Source: CAZGAQ01 sp964523405
GTDB taxonomy: Bacteria > Planctomycetota > Phycisphaerae > UBA1845 > Fen-1342
Direction: 5' to 3'
Assembly: GCA_964523405.1 (NCBI GenBank)
Contig: CAZGAQ010000035.1
Location: 1-59,161, forward strand
Length of the DNA: 59,161 nucleotides
Shown: piece after piece, positions 34,213 to 43,243 of the stretch
How the letters are laid out: each line of letters opens with the position of its first letter
Position numbering within the stretch: position 1 is the first letter of the stretch
Made by a program: the position numbers and the translations under genes
The notes under the pieces: generated by a model
Seen by the model: the letters and a program-made list of their open reading frames with translations, nothing else
Database searches by the model: none
Told to the model about the DNA's origin: nothing

Positions 34213-37089
34213 TCAGCCGCTTAGGCACACCTGCAGGGCGGCCTCGTCGAGCAAGTCTACATCCGCGTCCCGGTCAGCGTCCGAGGCCGTGAAGAACTCG
34301 GGTGAACAGCCGGCGTTTGGATTCTCAGGTCCGGCCAGACATTCCAGCAGCGCGTCGGCGTCGGCGAAGTTCACCCACCTGTCGTCGTTGACGTCGCAAT
34401 CCCATTCGTACAGTGTGCCGAGGCACACCTGCATGGCTGCAACGTCGAGCAGGTCTACGTCGGCGTCCAGGTCGGCGTCCGAGGCTGTGAAGATCGCGGG
34501 GGTACAGCCACCGTTCGGGTTTTCCGGTCCAGCCAAACAACCGAGCAGCGCGTCGACATCCGCGAAGTTCACATGGCTGTCGTCGTTAACGTCGCAATCC
34601 CAGGGTTCGCACACGTCGGGAATGCCGTTGCCGTTGACGTCCGCGCTTGTCCCCATCGCGATGTCGCAGCCGTCAGCCACGCCGTTGCCGTTGCAGTCCG
34701 GCGTCGGTGGCAGCGGCGCCACCAGCTCAAAGGCCAGGTCACCGCCTTCGAGATCGCTGTCATCGTAACCATCGCGTTGGGAGTCCACGTAGCACGAACC
34801 GTCACCCACCCCGACGCGCCACGCCCACATCACCGGTACGCCGCCACTCGGCGCGGGCGTGTTCACGATTTCGAGCCAGTAATAGGCGCCGGCATCGGCC
34901 ACGAAGGGCGGGTCGAGCGGGGTCAGGTATTCGTATTCGCAGTAGCGTGTCGCGCCGAGCCCGATGAATGGCCAGGTCAGTGTCCAACCGGTGCGCTGCC
35001 GGGCGGGTGACGAGCCCAGCGGGTACGTGGCCAACACCGGCCCCGGCGCGCTCGCTGAGTCGGCGCGGATGTTGACCGTGAAATTGTCCGCGCTCTCGGC
35101 CGGTTTTCCGAGGAAGCTGCGATAGGTCCCCCACCAGCGCACCGCCGGCACCGCCGTCGTGGTTGGCAACACGAACCGGTCGGCGACGCCGCGCGGACCC
35201 AGGATGCTGCCAAGCATGGCCACTGGGGCGCTGTTGGGGTCTGTGGTCATGATTGGCGGCTGGCTGAAGCCGACCGATCCGTACGCCGTGTCACATTCGT
35301 TCTTGAAGGCGGCGAGCGCGTGCGTGTCGGCGGTGATGACGATGGTGGTCACCGGCGCCACTCCGCTCGCGTCGCCACCCCACTGCCGCAGCGACCAGCC
35401 CGGGGCGGCGACGGCCGTCAACTGCACGGGCGCGCCGGCGGGCAACAGGTCGTCGGGCGGGTTGCGCTGTACGCTGCCCTGGCCGGCGATTTCCACGGAT
35501 ATTGTGTACATGGCGGGATTACAGGCCGGCAGCGGAGCTGGACTGCCGCCGCCGGTCCAGGCCGCCGTGAAGGCCGCGTAATCGTCGCAGTCGATGTCAC
35601 CGTCGCCGTCGAAGTCGAACACGTGCGCGTAGGCGAAAGCCGGCGGCGTGAACGTCGGCCGACCGATCGGTCCGGAGAATCCCACCGCCAGGGCCGCACG
35701 GTCTGCGTCGTCGACGTCCCCGTCGCGGTCGTAGTCGCCACGGAGATAGAGTCCGATCGTGTCGTTCGGCGTATTTTCCGACTCGGGGATGCTGAGTTGG
35801 TAGCCCGGCGGGGCGTAGAGTTGAATCTGCTCGATGTCGGGAGCGTGAGGCAGTTCGACGTCACATGTGCTGTAGGCCGGGAATCCGGTCGTCGAGGCGG
35901 GCGTGATGATCTGGTTCGTGCTCGCGGTGAGATATATGTAGGGTGTCCCTTCGACGTCGACCAGGATTGGCACCGTGCGCTGGGACACTCCGTCCACGAG
36001 CACACACTCGGCGCCGTCCACGTATCCGGCGTCGGCGGGCCCCAGGCGGCGGGTTTCGTAAAGAGCCGGTGGCCCGGACAGGTTGGGTCCGGACGTGCCC
36101 AAGGCCAGCAACCCCCAGTCGCGCAGCGCAATCATGGAAGAGTCATTTTGCTTGCTGCTGTTCTCCGCGTCCTGCCACGCCCAGGTGCCCATGAGGATCG
36201 CGTTGTCCGTCGACGTTTGTGGTGCCAGGACCAGCACACCGTGGATCCGGAAATACGCGACCACGGACGGCGCCGGACCGGCCGGACCGAGCAGCCGCAC
36301 GGAACGTGCCAGGAGCATGCTGCTCGCGTTGCGCGCCACGACGTTATTGACGTCAAAGCCCTCGGCGGCAAAGAGCGCCAGCACCTCGGGCGTGATCTCC
36401 CCGCCCGCGCTGAGCTCAGACTGGTGCGGGGCCGTCAGCGCGCTACCCACAATATCCGGCGTCAGCGTGAACGCGTAGGGCTCCGCAGGTTCGTCGCCAC
36501 GGCGGATCGTGAAGCTCGTGCAGGGCCCGAGGTCGGCCAGCATTGCGGTGAATGGGTGCGGATAGTCGGGCACGAACGCCACGTGCCCGTCGCCGTAGCC
36601 GACGACCCGTCCCAGGCCGGCGTTGTTTGCGGACGTGTTGTCAATCAGTACGATCGTGTTGGGCAGGATTTGATGCTCGGACATTCCGGCGGCCGGGAAA
36701 GCGAAGCTGATCTGTGCGCTGTTGGGTGCGTTCGGGATCTCATTGTCGATTGTGGCCGGAGCGGGATCGGTATCACCGGGGTTGTAGAAGCTGCACGGTG
36801 ACGCATATCCACCGGTATAGAGCGTCAGAAGGTCGGGTGGCATTGCGCCGTGGTCATTCACATAGAAGAGCGCAGCAATAAGCAGCTCACGCAAGCGCAT
36901 TCGGCCGTAGATGGGGGCGGCGGTCTCAGAGCCGGACACCCAGAATTGGTACACCGTCTGGGTCCCTTCCGTGTGGCCAGCATAGAGCGCCACGCCCGCC
37001 GAGGTCTGGGGCGCCTGGGCGTATCCTACGCCGGTAAGCAGCAATGCCGCCCAACCCACCACAATCACCCCCGGTGTTGGTTTCATCAT
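34213..37089 (-). CDS. Large exported protein with dockerin-like repeats
   Basis: The protein has 958 residues from ATG at 37089 (GGGAGAG upstream). The signal is PGVIVVGWAALLLTGVGYAQ. Residues near 50-220 include MRLRELLIAALFYVNDHGAM and VVGYGDGHVAFVPDY, the latter like the DG(H/S)V motif at the end of DUF1559-type prepilin-like proteins. Near residues 480-560 is a pair of Ca-loops (YDRDGDVDDADRAALAVGF; DFDGDGDIDCDDYAAF). The end carries thrombospondin-3-like DCNGNGVADGCDIAMGTSAD and two copies of an approximately 57-residue dockerin module (DVNDDSHVNFADVDALLGCL and DVNDDRWVNFADADALLECL). I find no catalytic motif; surface display or a complex is likely. Confidence 0.75.
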   Translation of the reverse strand: MMKPTPGVIVVGWAALLLTGVGYAQAPQTSAGVALYAGHTEGTQTVYQFWVSGSETAAPIYGRMRLRELLIAALFYVNDHGAMPPDLLTLYTGGYASPCSFYNPGDTDPAPATIDNEIPNAPNSAQISFAFPAAGMSEHQILPNTIVLIDNTSANNAGLGRVVGYGDGHVAFVPDYPHPFTAMLADLGPCTSFTIRRGDEPAEPYAFTLTPDIVGSALTAPHQSELSAGGEITPEVLALFAAEGFDVNNVVARNASSMLLARSVRLLGPAGPAPSVVAYFRIHGVLVLAPQTSTDNAILMGTWAWQDAENSSKQNDSSMIALRDWGLLALGTSGPNLSGPPALYETRRLGPADAGYVDGAECVLVDGVSQRTVPILVDVEGTPYIYLTASTNQIITPASTTGFPAYSTCDVELPHAPDIEQIQLYAPPGYQLSIPESENTPNDTIGLYLRGDYDRDGDVDDADRAALAVGFSGPIGRPTFTPPAFAYAHVFDFDGDGDIDCDDYAAFTAAWTGGGSPAPLPACNPAMYTISVEIAGQGSVQRNPPDDLLPAGAPVQLTAVAAPGWSLRQWGGDASGVAPVTTIVITADTHALAAFKNECDTAYGSVGFSQPPIMTTDPNSAPVAMLGSILGPRGVADRFVLPTTTAVPAVRWWGTYRSFLGKPAESADNFTVNIRADSASAPGPVLATYPLGSSPARQRTGWTLTWPFIGLGATRYCEYEYLTPLDPPFVADAGAYYWLEIVNTPAPSGGVPVMWAWRVGVGDGSCYVDSQRDGYDDSDLEGGDLAFELVAPLPPTPDCNGNGVADGCDIAMGTSADVNGNGIPDVCEPWDCDVNDDSHVNFADVDALLGCLAGPENPNGGCTPAIFTASDADLDADVDLLDVAAMQVCLGTLYEWDCDVNDDRWVNFADADALLECLAGPENPNAGCSPEFFTASDADRDADVDLLDEAALQVCLSG
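34285..34605 (-). repeat. Tandem duplication of the dockerin-like module
   Basis: Within the large exported gene two direct copies of roughly 165 bases encode nearly the same module (GPENPNxGC, TASDADxDADVDLLD, QVCL). The DNA copies differ at scattered positions, so the duplication is not brand new. Confidence 0.7.
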
Positions 37090-37221
37090 TGACCGCTCTC
37101 CCGCCCGGAAAAAGGGCACATCTACTCCCGTGTACGGATCGGCCACGTGGCAAATTCAGCATAATTCGCCACAGAACGCCCCGAACACACAGAAACAGCG
37201 CCCTGCCGCCTCTGGACCGAC

Positions 37222-38919
37222 ATTTCCCAGATGACCTGGCCCGGCCCCGATGCCGGGCCGCGCAGGTCTATCGTACCGCGCCTTGGCCTCAGGGGTACAC
37301 GTTCTTCGGACACTCTTGTGGGCTTCCGGGGCTGCGCGGGGTCGGTCCGGGCCGTCCTCAAGGCCGGTCGACGCCCCCGCAGGCGCGAAAAGGCCCCGTT
37401 TGGCCCGCGGAGCGCGTGGGATCCGCCCGGCTTCGCCGAGGACGAGCGGCGTTGAGTGCTCGGCGCGCTCATCCCGAAGGCACCACGCCAGCTTCGGACC
37501 GCCGCAGCCGTTGGATGCGCTCCAGGATGGCGGCAAACAGCTTTCGCGGAACGGCCACTTCGGCCATCTGGAAGATCACGTAGCGGGCGGGCGTGACGAC
37601 CTGCGCACCGATCTTGACCAGCTTCTCCCGCAGCGTGGTCAGCGTCCGGTGCTTCACCGCTCGGGGCAGCGCCAGGCGGCGCAAGAAGTTGCCCAAGTTG
37701 TACGCCAGGGCGAATAGCTGGAGCCGGACCTGGTTGTCCACGAAGTCGTGGCAACTCAGCCGCGTCCATTTCACAGCGTTCTTGCCCTCCTTGATCCGCT
37801 GCTCGGCCGTGCCGCGGCCGTTGTAGAACTTCACGACTTGCCGGGCCGGCCGACGTAGGTTCGTGACGATGAAGCCCACCCGCGGGAACAGTCCGCCCTG
37901 GTGCCACTCGATCTTCGCCACCACCCGCCGCGGGCGATCCCACGTCTTGGCCTGGTACAGGAACTCATGATGCCAGACGATCGACCGCCGGGGCGGACGA
38001 CCCACAGGGCGGGTCAAAAACGGCTCGATCTCGCGCTGCAAGACCTCGTTGGCCGGCAGGCGAATCGTGTACCCGTAGCCCTCGACTTCGAGGTACTCGT
38101 ACAGCTCCGGCCGGGCAAACGCAGCATCCCCGCGGAAGAACCGACGCAGCTCGCCGTCTCGGTAGCGTTTCACTACGGGCTCCAGCACGGAGCGCCAGTC
38201 GTCGGCGCTGGCCACGTTTCCCTGCCGCAGCAACGCCCGCTCCAGGTCACCGAACTGGTTGAAGCAGAACAGCGGGTGGTAGCACGTGCAGCCGAAGTGA
38301 CCGTTGTACGCTGAGCCTTCCTGTTCGCCATACGTCTCGCTGACTGAGCTGTCCAGGTCGAGGATGATCTGCGCGCTGGACTTCTGCTCCCGCACACGGT
38401 CGATCCACAGCCCCGGCAGGTTCATAAGGGCCTTCAGGTTCTTCCTGTCTGTAAGAACCTCGGTCTCGAAGCGGCCCATCTGGCTGGTCGAAGCCGCCTG
38501 ATGATCTCGGGCCCGACCCCCGACGACGTACCGCATGGCCGGGTCCACGCTGAGCCGCTCGGCGTCGTTGGTGTCCTCGTAGCCGCCCAGGTGGCTGAAG
38601 ATCGTCTCCCGCCGCAGCGCGGTCAGCGTGTGCCGCGTGTTCTTGCCCGTAAGCCAGTCGTGCAGCAGGTCCCCGGGCAGGGCGGTCAGGCCGAGCGCAT
38701 CGTCCAGGTCACGGTACGGCAGCAGCCCCGCGTCCGACGTGACCTGCGAACCGTGAAACACGAGCTTCAGGCCCCCGTCAAAACCGACCCGCAACGCCTC
38801 CGTGCGTGCTTCACCAATTGGGTTCTCCGCCCATTTCGAGCTCTGCTGCCGAAACCCCCGTGGTTTGCAGGTCCAACGCCATGTCGAGTACCCTCCACTC
38901 TAGACAGCATTTGGGAAAT
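37222..38919. mobile_element. IS1380-family insertion sequence
   Basis: About 1.7 kb surrounding the transposase. The left end ATTTCCCAGATG (from 37222) matches the inverted right end ATTTCCCAAATG (38919 downward) in 11 of 12 positions, taken here as the terminal inverted repeats. The length fits the family. Flanking bases differ (CGAC to the left, CCGG to the right), so no target duplication is seen. A GGCCCGGC/GCCGGGCC hairpin sits at 37238-37259 just inside the left end. Confidence 0.6.
37469..38794 (-). CDS. IS1380-family transposase
   Basis: The protein has 441 residues, full length for the family. The start MRVGFDGGLKLVFHGSQVTS with DAGLLPYRDLD is characteristic. Likely DDE residues are Asp in IILDLDSSVSETYG, Asp in RFFRGDAAFARPELYEYLE, and Glu in YNGRGTAEQRIKEGKNA. 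It has no frameshift and looks intact. It lies close to the middle of the element, transcribed leftward. Confidence 0.92.
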   Translation of the reverse strand: MRVGFDGGLKLVFHGSQVTSDAGLLPYRDLDDALGLTALPGDLLHDWLTGKNTRHTLTALRRETIFSHLGGYEDTNDAERLSVDPAMRYVVGGRARDHQAASTSQMGRFETEVLTDRKNLKALMNLPGLWIDRVREQKSSAQIILDLDSSVSETYGEQEGSAYNGHFGCTCYHPLFCFNQFGDLERALLRQGNVASADDWRSVLEPVVKRYRDGELRRFFRGDAAFARPELYEYLEVEGYGYTIRLPANEVLQREIEPFLTRPVGRPPRRSIVWHHEFLYQAKTWDRPRRVVAKIEWHQGGLFPRVGFIVTNLRRPARQVVKFYNGRGTAEQRIKEGKNAVKWTRLSCHDFVDNQVRLQLFALAYNLGNFLRRLALPRAVKHRTLTTLREKLVKIGAQVVTPARYVIFQMAEVAVPRKLFAAILERIQRLRRSEAGVVPSG

Positions 38920-38924
38920 CCGGG

Positions 38925-38988
38925 TTCAAGGCGTTGCCGCGGTCGAACCGGGCGTCCGGCGGCGCGCGGGCGAGCGCCGCCGCAGCCG
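38925..38988. repeat. 64-bp near-copy of the FkbM gene 3' end
   Basis: The stretch matches 34130-34193 in 62 of 64 positions (differences at 38938 and 38943). In the intact gene this encodes the C-terminal Ala/Arg-rich tail. Here it starts five bases beyond the IS right end, has no gene before it, and is followed by unrelated DNA. Confidence 0.8.
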
Positions 38989-39543
38989 AGGCGGAGTGCA
39001 TCCTGCCAGCCTAAACCGTGTCGGGGGCCGGGGGATTCAGGACAAAACCAGTTCGCTTTGCGCAGGGAGCGGGCAGATCTCATCGCGGTGTCGCGCGGCG
39101 TGCATCGCAGGTGAAGCGCGGCGCGGCTTGCAGACGCTATGCGTTCTTGGCAAAATAAACAATTCATCCACTAGAAGTTCGGCGGTGGGTGCGACGACCG
39201 CAATGAGTTTGCGAATGGGCGGTCGCCGATGTGCGGTGGTCGCGACCCGTGTGCGGGTGGCGGCTCATTGGCCCCCGGATTTGGCCGCGGGTACCGCGTC
39301 GCGGAAGAGCATGCGTCGCTTGCTGGCGGTGCAGAGCGGTCTTCTCTCCTTCCCCCTGGCTTACTTGCGCCCGCGCGCGGGTTGCGAGCTTCAGGCCCAG
39401 GTTCCCCGACTCTTGTTAGTGCGCCCGCGCGCGTGTCGCGCGCCCGGCGTGTCCCCGGTGTTGCTGGAATACACGTCAGAGCCGTGCCACGTACCCGGGC
39501 CGGGACGTGGACGGCGCGAGGTCCTTTCTTAACGGAGAAGCTC
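38989..39543. other. Upstream region of gdhA without genes
   Basis: About 555 bases between the IS-flanking repeat and gdhA hold no gene I can support. The gdhA promoter should lie here, but no clean -35/-10 pair was recognised. Confidence 0.5.
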
Positions 39544-40902
39544 ATGTCGTACGCCGATTCCTTCATGCAGGGTGTGATTGCCAAGAATCCGGAGCAGAAA
39601 GAGTTCCACCAGGCGGTCCACGAAGTCGTGGCCTCGCTGGAGCCGGTACTCGAGCGGCATCCGGAGTTCAAGAAGGCCAAGATCCTCGAACGCATCGTCG
39701 AGCCGGAGCGCGTCATCCTGTTCCGGGTGCCGTGGATGGACGATCGCGGCGAAGTGCACGTGAACCGCGGCATGCGCGTCGAGTTCAACAGCGCGATCGG
39801 CCCCTACAAGGGCGGCCTGCGCCTGCACCCCTCGGTCAACCTGGGCATCATCAAGTTCCTCGGCTTCGAGCAGATCTTCAAGAATGCCCTTACGACCCTC
39901 CCCATGGGCGGCGGCAAGGGTGGCAGCGACTTTGACCCGAAGGGCAAGAGCGACAATGAGGTCATGCGCTTCTGCCAGAGCTTCATGAGCGAGCTCTATC
40001 GCCACATCGGCGAGTACATCGACGTGCCCGCGGGTGACATCGGCGTCGGCGGCCGTGAAATCGGCTTCCTGTTCGGCATGTACAAGAAGCTCACTCGCCG
40101 GTTTGAAGGTGTGCTGACGGGCAAGGCCCTGAACTGGGGTGGCTCGCTGATTCGGCCCGAGGCGACCGGCTACGGCCAAGTCTACTTTGCCGAGGAAATG
40201 CTGAAGACCAAGGGCAAGAGCATGAAGGGCATGCGCTGCGTCGTGTCGGGCTCCGGCAACGTCGCGCAATACGCGGCCCAGAAGGTCATCCAGCTCGGCG
40301 GCAAGCCGATCACCTTCAGCGACTCGAACGGCATGATCGTCGATGAGGAAGGCATCACCGAAGAGAAGCTGGCTTTCGTCATGGATCTGAAGAACAACCG
40401 CCGCGGCCGTATCAAGGAATACGCGGCGAAGTACCCGAAGGCGACCTACCACGACATCGATCCGAAGCTGGACCACAACCCGCTGTGGAAGGTCAAGTGC
40501 GACGTCGCGCTGCCCAGCGCCACGCAGAACGAGATCAACGAGAACGACGCGGCCAATCTGGTGAAGAACGGCTGCTCCTGCGTGTCGGAAGGCGCGAACA
40601 TGCCGACCACCCCGGCCGGCGTGAAGGTGTTCCTCGAGAGCAAGATTCTGTACGGGCCCGGCAAGGCCGCGAACGCCGGCGGCGTGGCGACCAGCGGTCT
40701 GGAGATGTCGCAGAACGCGCTGAGGCTGTCCTGGCCGCGTGAGGAAGTCGACCAGCGTCTGCACAACATCATGATCAACATTCACGAGAACTGCCGGTCG
40801 ACCGCGGAGAAGTACGGCACGCCGGGCAACTACGTGAACGGGGCGAACATCGCCGGCTTCCTGAAGGTCGCCAATGCGATGCTGGATCAGGGCCTCGTGT
40901 AG
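39544..40902 (+). CDS. gdhA: NADP-type glutamate dehydrogenase
   Basis: The enzyme interconverts 2-oxoglutarate plus ammonia and glutamate. The protein has 452 residues, the typical size of the hexameric NADP form. The substrate-binding stretch is GPYKGGLRLHPSVN with LTTLPMGGGKGGSDFDPKGK (catalytic Lys in MGGGKGGSD) and DVPAGDIGVGGREIGFL (catalytic Asp). The Rossmann motif is VVSGSGNVAQYAAQK (GxGxxA-like). The start follows GGAGAAG. It is flanked by a terminator-like hairpin downstream. Confidence 0.97.
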   Translation: MSYADSFMQGVIAKNPEQKEFHQAVHEVVASLEPVLERHPEFKKAKILERIVEPERVILFRVPWMDDRGEVHVNRGMRVEFNSAIGPYKGGLRLHPSVNLGIIKFLGFEQIFKNALTTLPMGGGKGGSDFDPKGKSDNEVMRFCQSFMSELYRHIGEYIDVPAGDIGVGGREIGFLFGMYKKLTRRFEGVLTGKALNWGGSLIRPEATGYGQVYFAEEMLKTKGKSMKGMRCVVSGSGNVAQYAAQKVIQLGGKPITFSDSNGMIVDEEGITEEKLAFVMDLKNNRRGRIKEYAAKYPKATYHDIDPKLDHNPLWKVKCDVALPSATQNEINENDAANLVKNGCSCVSEGANMPTTPAGVKVFLESKILYGPGKAANAGGVATSGLEMSQNALRLSWPREEVDQRLHNIMINIHENCRSTAEKYGTPGNYVNGANIAGFLKVANAMLDQGLV

Positions 40903-40903
40903 T

Positions 40904-40940
40904 AGTGCAAAGTTCGAAGTGCAAAGTGCGGAGTGCAAAG
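40904..40940. repeat. Three copies of AGTGCAAAG, 14-bp spacing
   Basis: AGTGCAAAG occurs at 40904-40912, 40918-40926 and 40932-40940, separated by 5 bases each time. It starts two bases after the gdhA stop. Similar strings are scattered between genes in some Planctomycetes. Confidence 0.75.
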
Positions 40941-41024
40941 CGACCCGTTGTCGGCTGAGCCGGCGAAGCGATGCCGGTAGCTCGGCGCCGCATTGAGCGC
41001 TCACGACTGAGAGTCAATCAATCT

Positions 41025-41057
41025 GCGGCCGATCCGGAGTAGTTCCGGGTCGGCCGC
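41025..41057 (+). terminator. Strong hairpin after gdhA
   Basis: GCGGCCGATCCGGA (41025-41038) pairs with TCCGGGTCGGCCGC (41044-41057), 14 bp with one G-T pair and a 5-base loop. No T tract follows, so Rho-independent ending is only likely. Confidence 0.5.
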
Positions 41058-41171
41058 GGTGTTTGGTGGGCCCGCCTGGAGCGAAACGCTGTGTAGCAGC
41101 CACCTCTACAGAGTGCTATGCTGCGTCGATCACGTTTGGGACGGACTGCAGCTTGCTTTCGGGAGCCGATC

Positions 41172-41693
41172 ATGTCGACGGGCGGAATGCGTCGGGAGTC
41201 CGGGTTGCGAAGGCGATCTGCGACGCTGCTGCTGACGCTGCTGACGCTGGCGACGCCGGCGTGGGGCGACTGGCATGACCATCTCTTCGGGCACCACGGC
41301 CAGCTCGGCACGACGCCGCCCGATCCACAACTTGACTCGCTGGTCACCGGTGTTCTGCTGATCCTCGTGGCCGGGGCAGGCACACTGCTCCTGGTCGGGC
41401 CGTTTCTGCTGATCTACGCGCGGCGCATCCGTACCACGTTCTCCGTGGTGTCGCTGGTCAACGCCCTGATCTACGCGAGTCGCGTGGCCGTAACACCGTA
41501 TCCGGGGGGCATTCGCGGGCGTCTGCGCCCGCCGGGGCTGTGGTACACGCTGGGCGAGTTGCTCCTGCTGCTGCTGTTGATTCTCTTGGTCGCATCCGTG
41601 CTGGCCGCCATCCAGTGGGTCATCCGCAGAATTCGCGGCGTGAGGGCGGGGTCCGTTGCCGTGCCGTCGGTGGAGCGGCCGCACGCGGGTTGA
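41172..41693 (+). CDS. Membrane protein upstream of the cbb3 oxidase genes
   Basis: The product has 173 residues from ATG at 41172. A signal-like segment (RSATLLLTLLTLATPAWG) is followed by a His-rich stretch (DWHDHLFGHHGQ) and at least two membrane spans (LVTGVLLILVAGAGTLLLVG; LLLLLLLILLVASVLAAI). I do not recognise the family. It ends 23 bases before the ccoN start, so it is probably in the same operon and may be an oxidase-associated membrane factor. Confidence 0.6.
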   Translation: MSTGGMRRESGLRRRSATLLLTLLTLATPAWGDWHDHLFGHHGQLGTTPPDPQLDSLVTGVLLILVAGAGTLLLVGPFLLIYARRIRTTFSVVSLVNALIYASRVAVTPYPGGIRGRLRPPGLWYTLGELLLLLLLILLVASVLAAIQWVIRRIRGVRAGSVAVPSVERPHAG

Positions 41694-41716
41694 CCGGCTT
41701 GGTCGTTGCCGCGACC

Positions 41717-43243
41717 ATGCCCTACCGGGGTGGGCCGGACACGAGGGCACGACGGATGGATGCCGGAGCGCGCGTCGGCCTGCGTCAAAGCGAAGCGACG
41801 ACCTGTACAGGGCCGGCCGCGCCGCTCGCGCCCGCGGCCATTCTCACCTTCCGCCTCTTCTTCGCCTCCGCACTCTTCTGGCTCCTCGTCACCAGCGTCC
41901 TGGCATTTATCTGCGCGATCAAGCTGCACACGCCCGCATTCCTGGCCGGCAGCGCGTCGCTAACGTTCGGACGCCTGCGACCCGCGCATGTGAATACGGC
42001 CATCTACGGCTGGGCGGCGCTCGCGGGGCTGGGGACGCTGCTCTGGTTGCAGATGCGGCTGTGTCGCGTGCCGTTGCCGCTGCCGAACGCGCTGTCGGCG
42101 GGGTGCATTCTGTGGAATCTGGCGCTGGCGGCCGGGACCGTGGCGATTCTGGCGGGGGCGTCGACGGGGCTGGAGTGGCTCGAGATTCCGCCGTTGTTCG
42201 GGGCGATGTTCGTGGCCGTCGGCGTGCTGATTCTCATCGTCTCGCTTGTCATGCTCGCGCGACGTGTGGCCACCGGGCTGTACATCTCGCAGTGGTACCT
42301 GCTCGGGGCGGCGCTGTGGTTCCCGCTGCTGTACGTGCTGGCGGCAACGCTGCTGCACGGCCGCCTCGTGACGGGCGTGGTGCAGGCCACCGTGAATTGG
42401 TGGCTGGCTCACAACGTGCTCACGCTGTGGCTCACGCCGCTGGCGCTGGCGAGTGCGTACTACCTCATTCCCAAGCTGCTCAATCGGCCGCTGTATAGCG
42501 AGGCCCTGTCGCGCTACGGCTTTTGGACGCTGATCGCGTTCTACAACCTGGCGGCAGCGCACCATCTGATCGGCGGGCCACTGCCGGTGTGGCTGGTATC
42601 AGCAGGCGTGGCGGCGAGCGTGTTGCTAGTCGTACCCGTGGTGGCGGTGACGGTCAACCTGCGCGGCACATTGCGCGGACGGTGGCGCGACGTGCGGACG
42701 AATCCCGTGTTGGCGTTTGTGGTGGTCGGAGCCGCGGGCTATCTGCTCGTCAGCCTGCAGGGGGCGGTGCAGGCGCTGCGGACGGTAAATGCAGTGACGC
42801 ATTTCACGCACTACACGGTGGCGCATGCGCACCTGGGCACCTACGGCTTCGTCTCTCTGGTAATGACCGGGGCGATCTATCATGTTCTACCGCGCGTGAC
42901 CGGCGGGAGGTCGCCGGCGCCGCGGCTCTTGTGGCTGCACTTCTGGACCGCGGTCGGGGGAATTGCCCTGTACTGGCTGGGCCTCAGCATCGGCGGACTC
43001 ATGCAGGGGGCCGCGCTGCTGGACGCGAGTGTGCCGTTCAGTCGTTTGATGCCGGCCACGGTGCCGTGGTTGGGGGTGCGCTCCGCGGCCGGCTATGCGC
43101 TGCTATTGGGGCATGGCCTGTTCGCGTGGAACGTGTGGATGATGCTGCGCAGTTCGGCGGTGATCTCGAAACCTGTGGAGGGCGAGCCGGCGCCACGCGG
43201 TGCGGTGGTCGGGCCTGCACTGGCTGGTAGGGAGGGAGCATGA
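41717..43243 (+). CDS. ccoN: cbb3-type cytochrome oxidase subunit I (CcoN)
   Basis: This is the haem-copper catalytic subunit in the inner membrane. The predicted protein has 508 residues with about 12 spans. Key histidines: LRPAHVNTAIYGW (low-spin haem, His91), NWWLAHNVLTLWLTPLALAS (CuB), AAAHHLIGGPLP (CuB pair), and THFTHYTVAHAHLGTYGF (the two haem irons). The start is uncertain: ATG 41717 has a poor RBS, and ATG 41756 is an alternative. The stop overlaps ccoO as ATGA. Confidence 0.88.
   Translation: MPYRGGPDTRARRMDAGARVGLRQSEATTCTGPAAPLAPAAILTFRLFFASALFWLLVTSVLAFICAIKLHTPAFLAGSASLTFGRLRPAHVNTAIYGWAALAGLGTLLWLQMRLCRVPLPLPNALSAGCILWNLALAAGTVAILAGASTGLEWLEIPPLFGAMFVAVGVLILIVSLVMLARRVATGLYISQWYLLGAALWFPLLYVLAATLLHGRLVTGVVQATVNWWLAHNVLTLWLTPLALASAYYLIPKLLNRPLYSEALSRYGFWTLIAFYNLAAAHHLIGGPLPVWLVSAGVAASVLLVVPVVAVTVNLRGTLRGRWRDVRTNPVLAFVVVGAAGYLLVSLQGAVQALRTVNAVTHFTHYTVAHAHLGTYGFVSLVMTGAIYHVLPRVTGGRSPAPRLLWLHFWTAVGGIALYWLGLSIGGLMQGAALLDASVPFSRLMPATVPWLGVRSAAGYALLLGHGLFAWNVWMMLRSSAVISKPVEGEPAPRGAVVGPALAGREGA

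Noticed and set aside
39529..41004. 491-codon minus-strand frame over gdhA
   Set aside because: It is antisense to gdhA, has no motif, and its His/Ala/Leu-rich composition is expected from the other strand.
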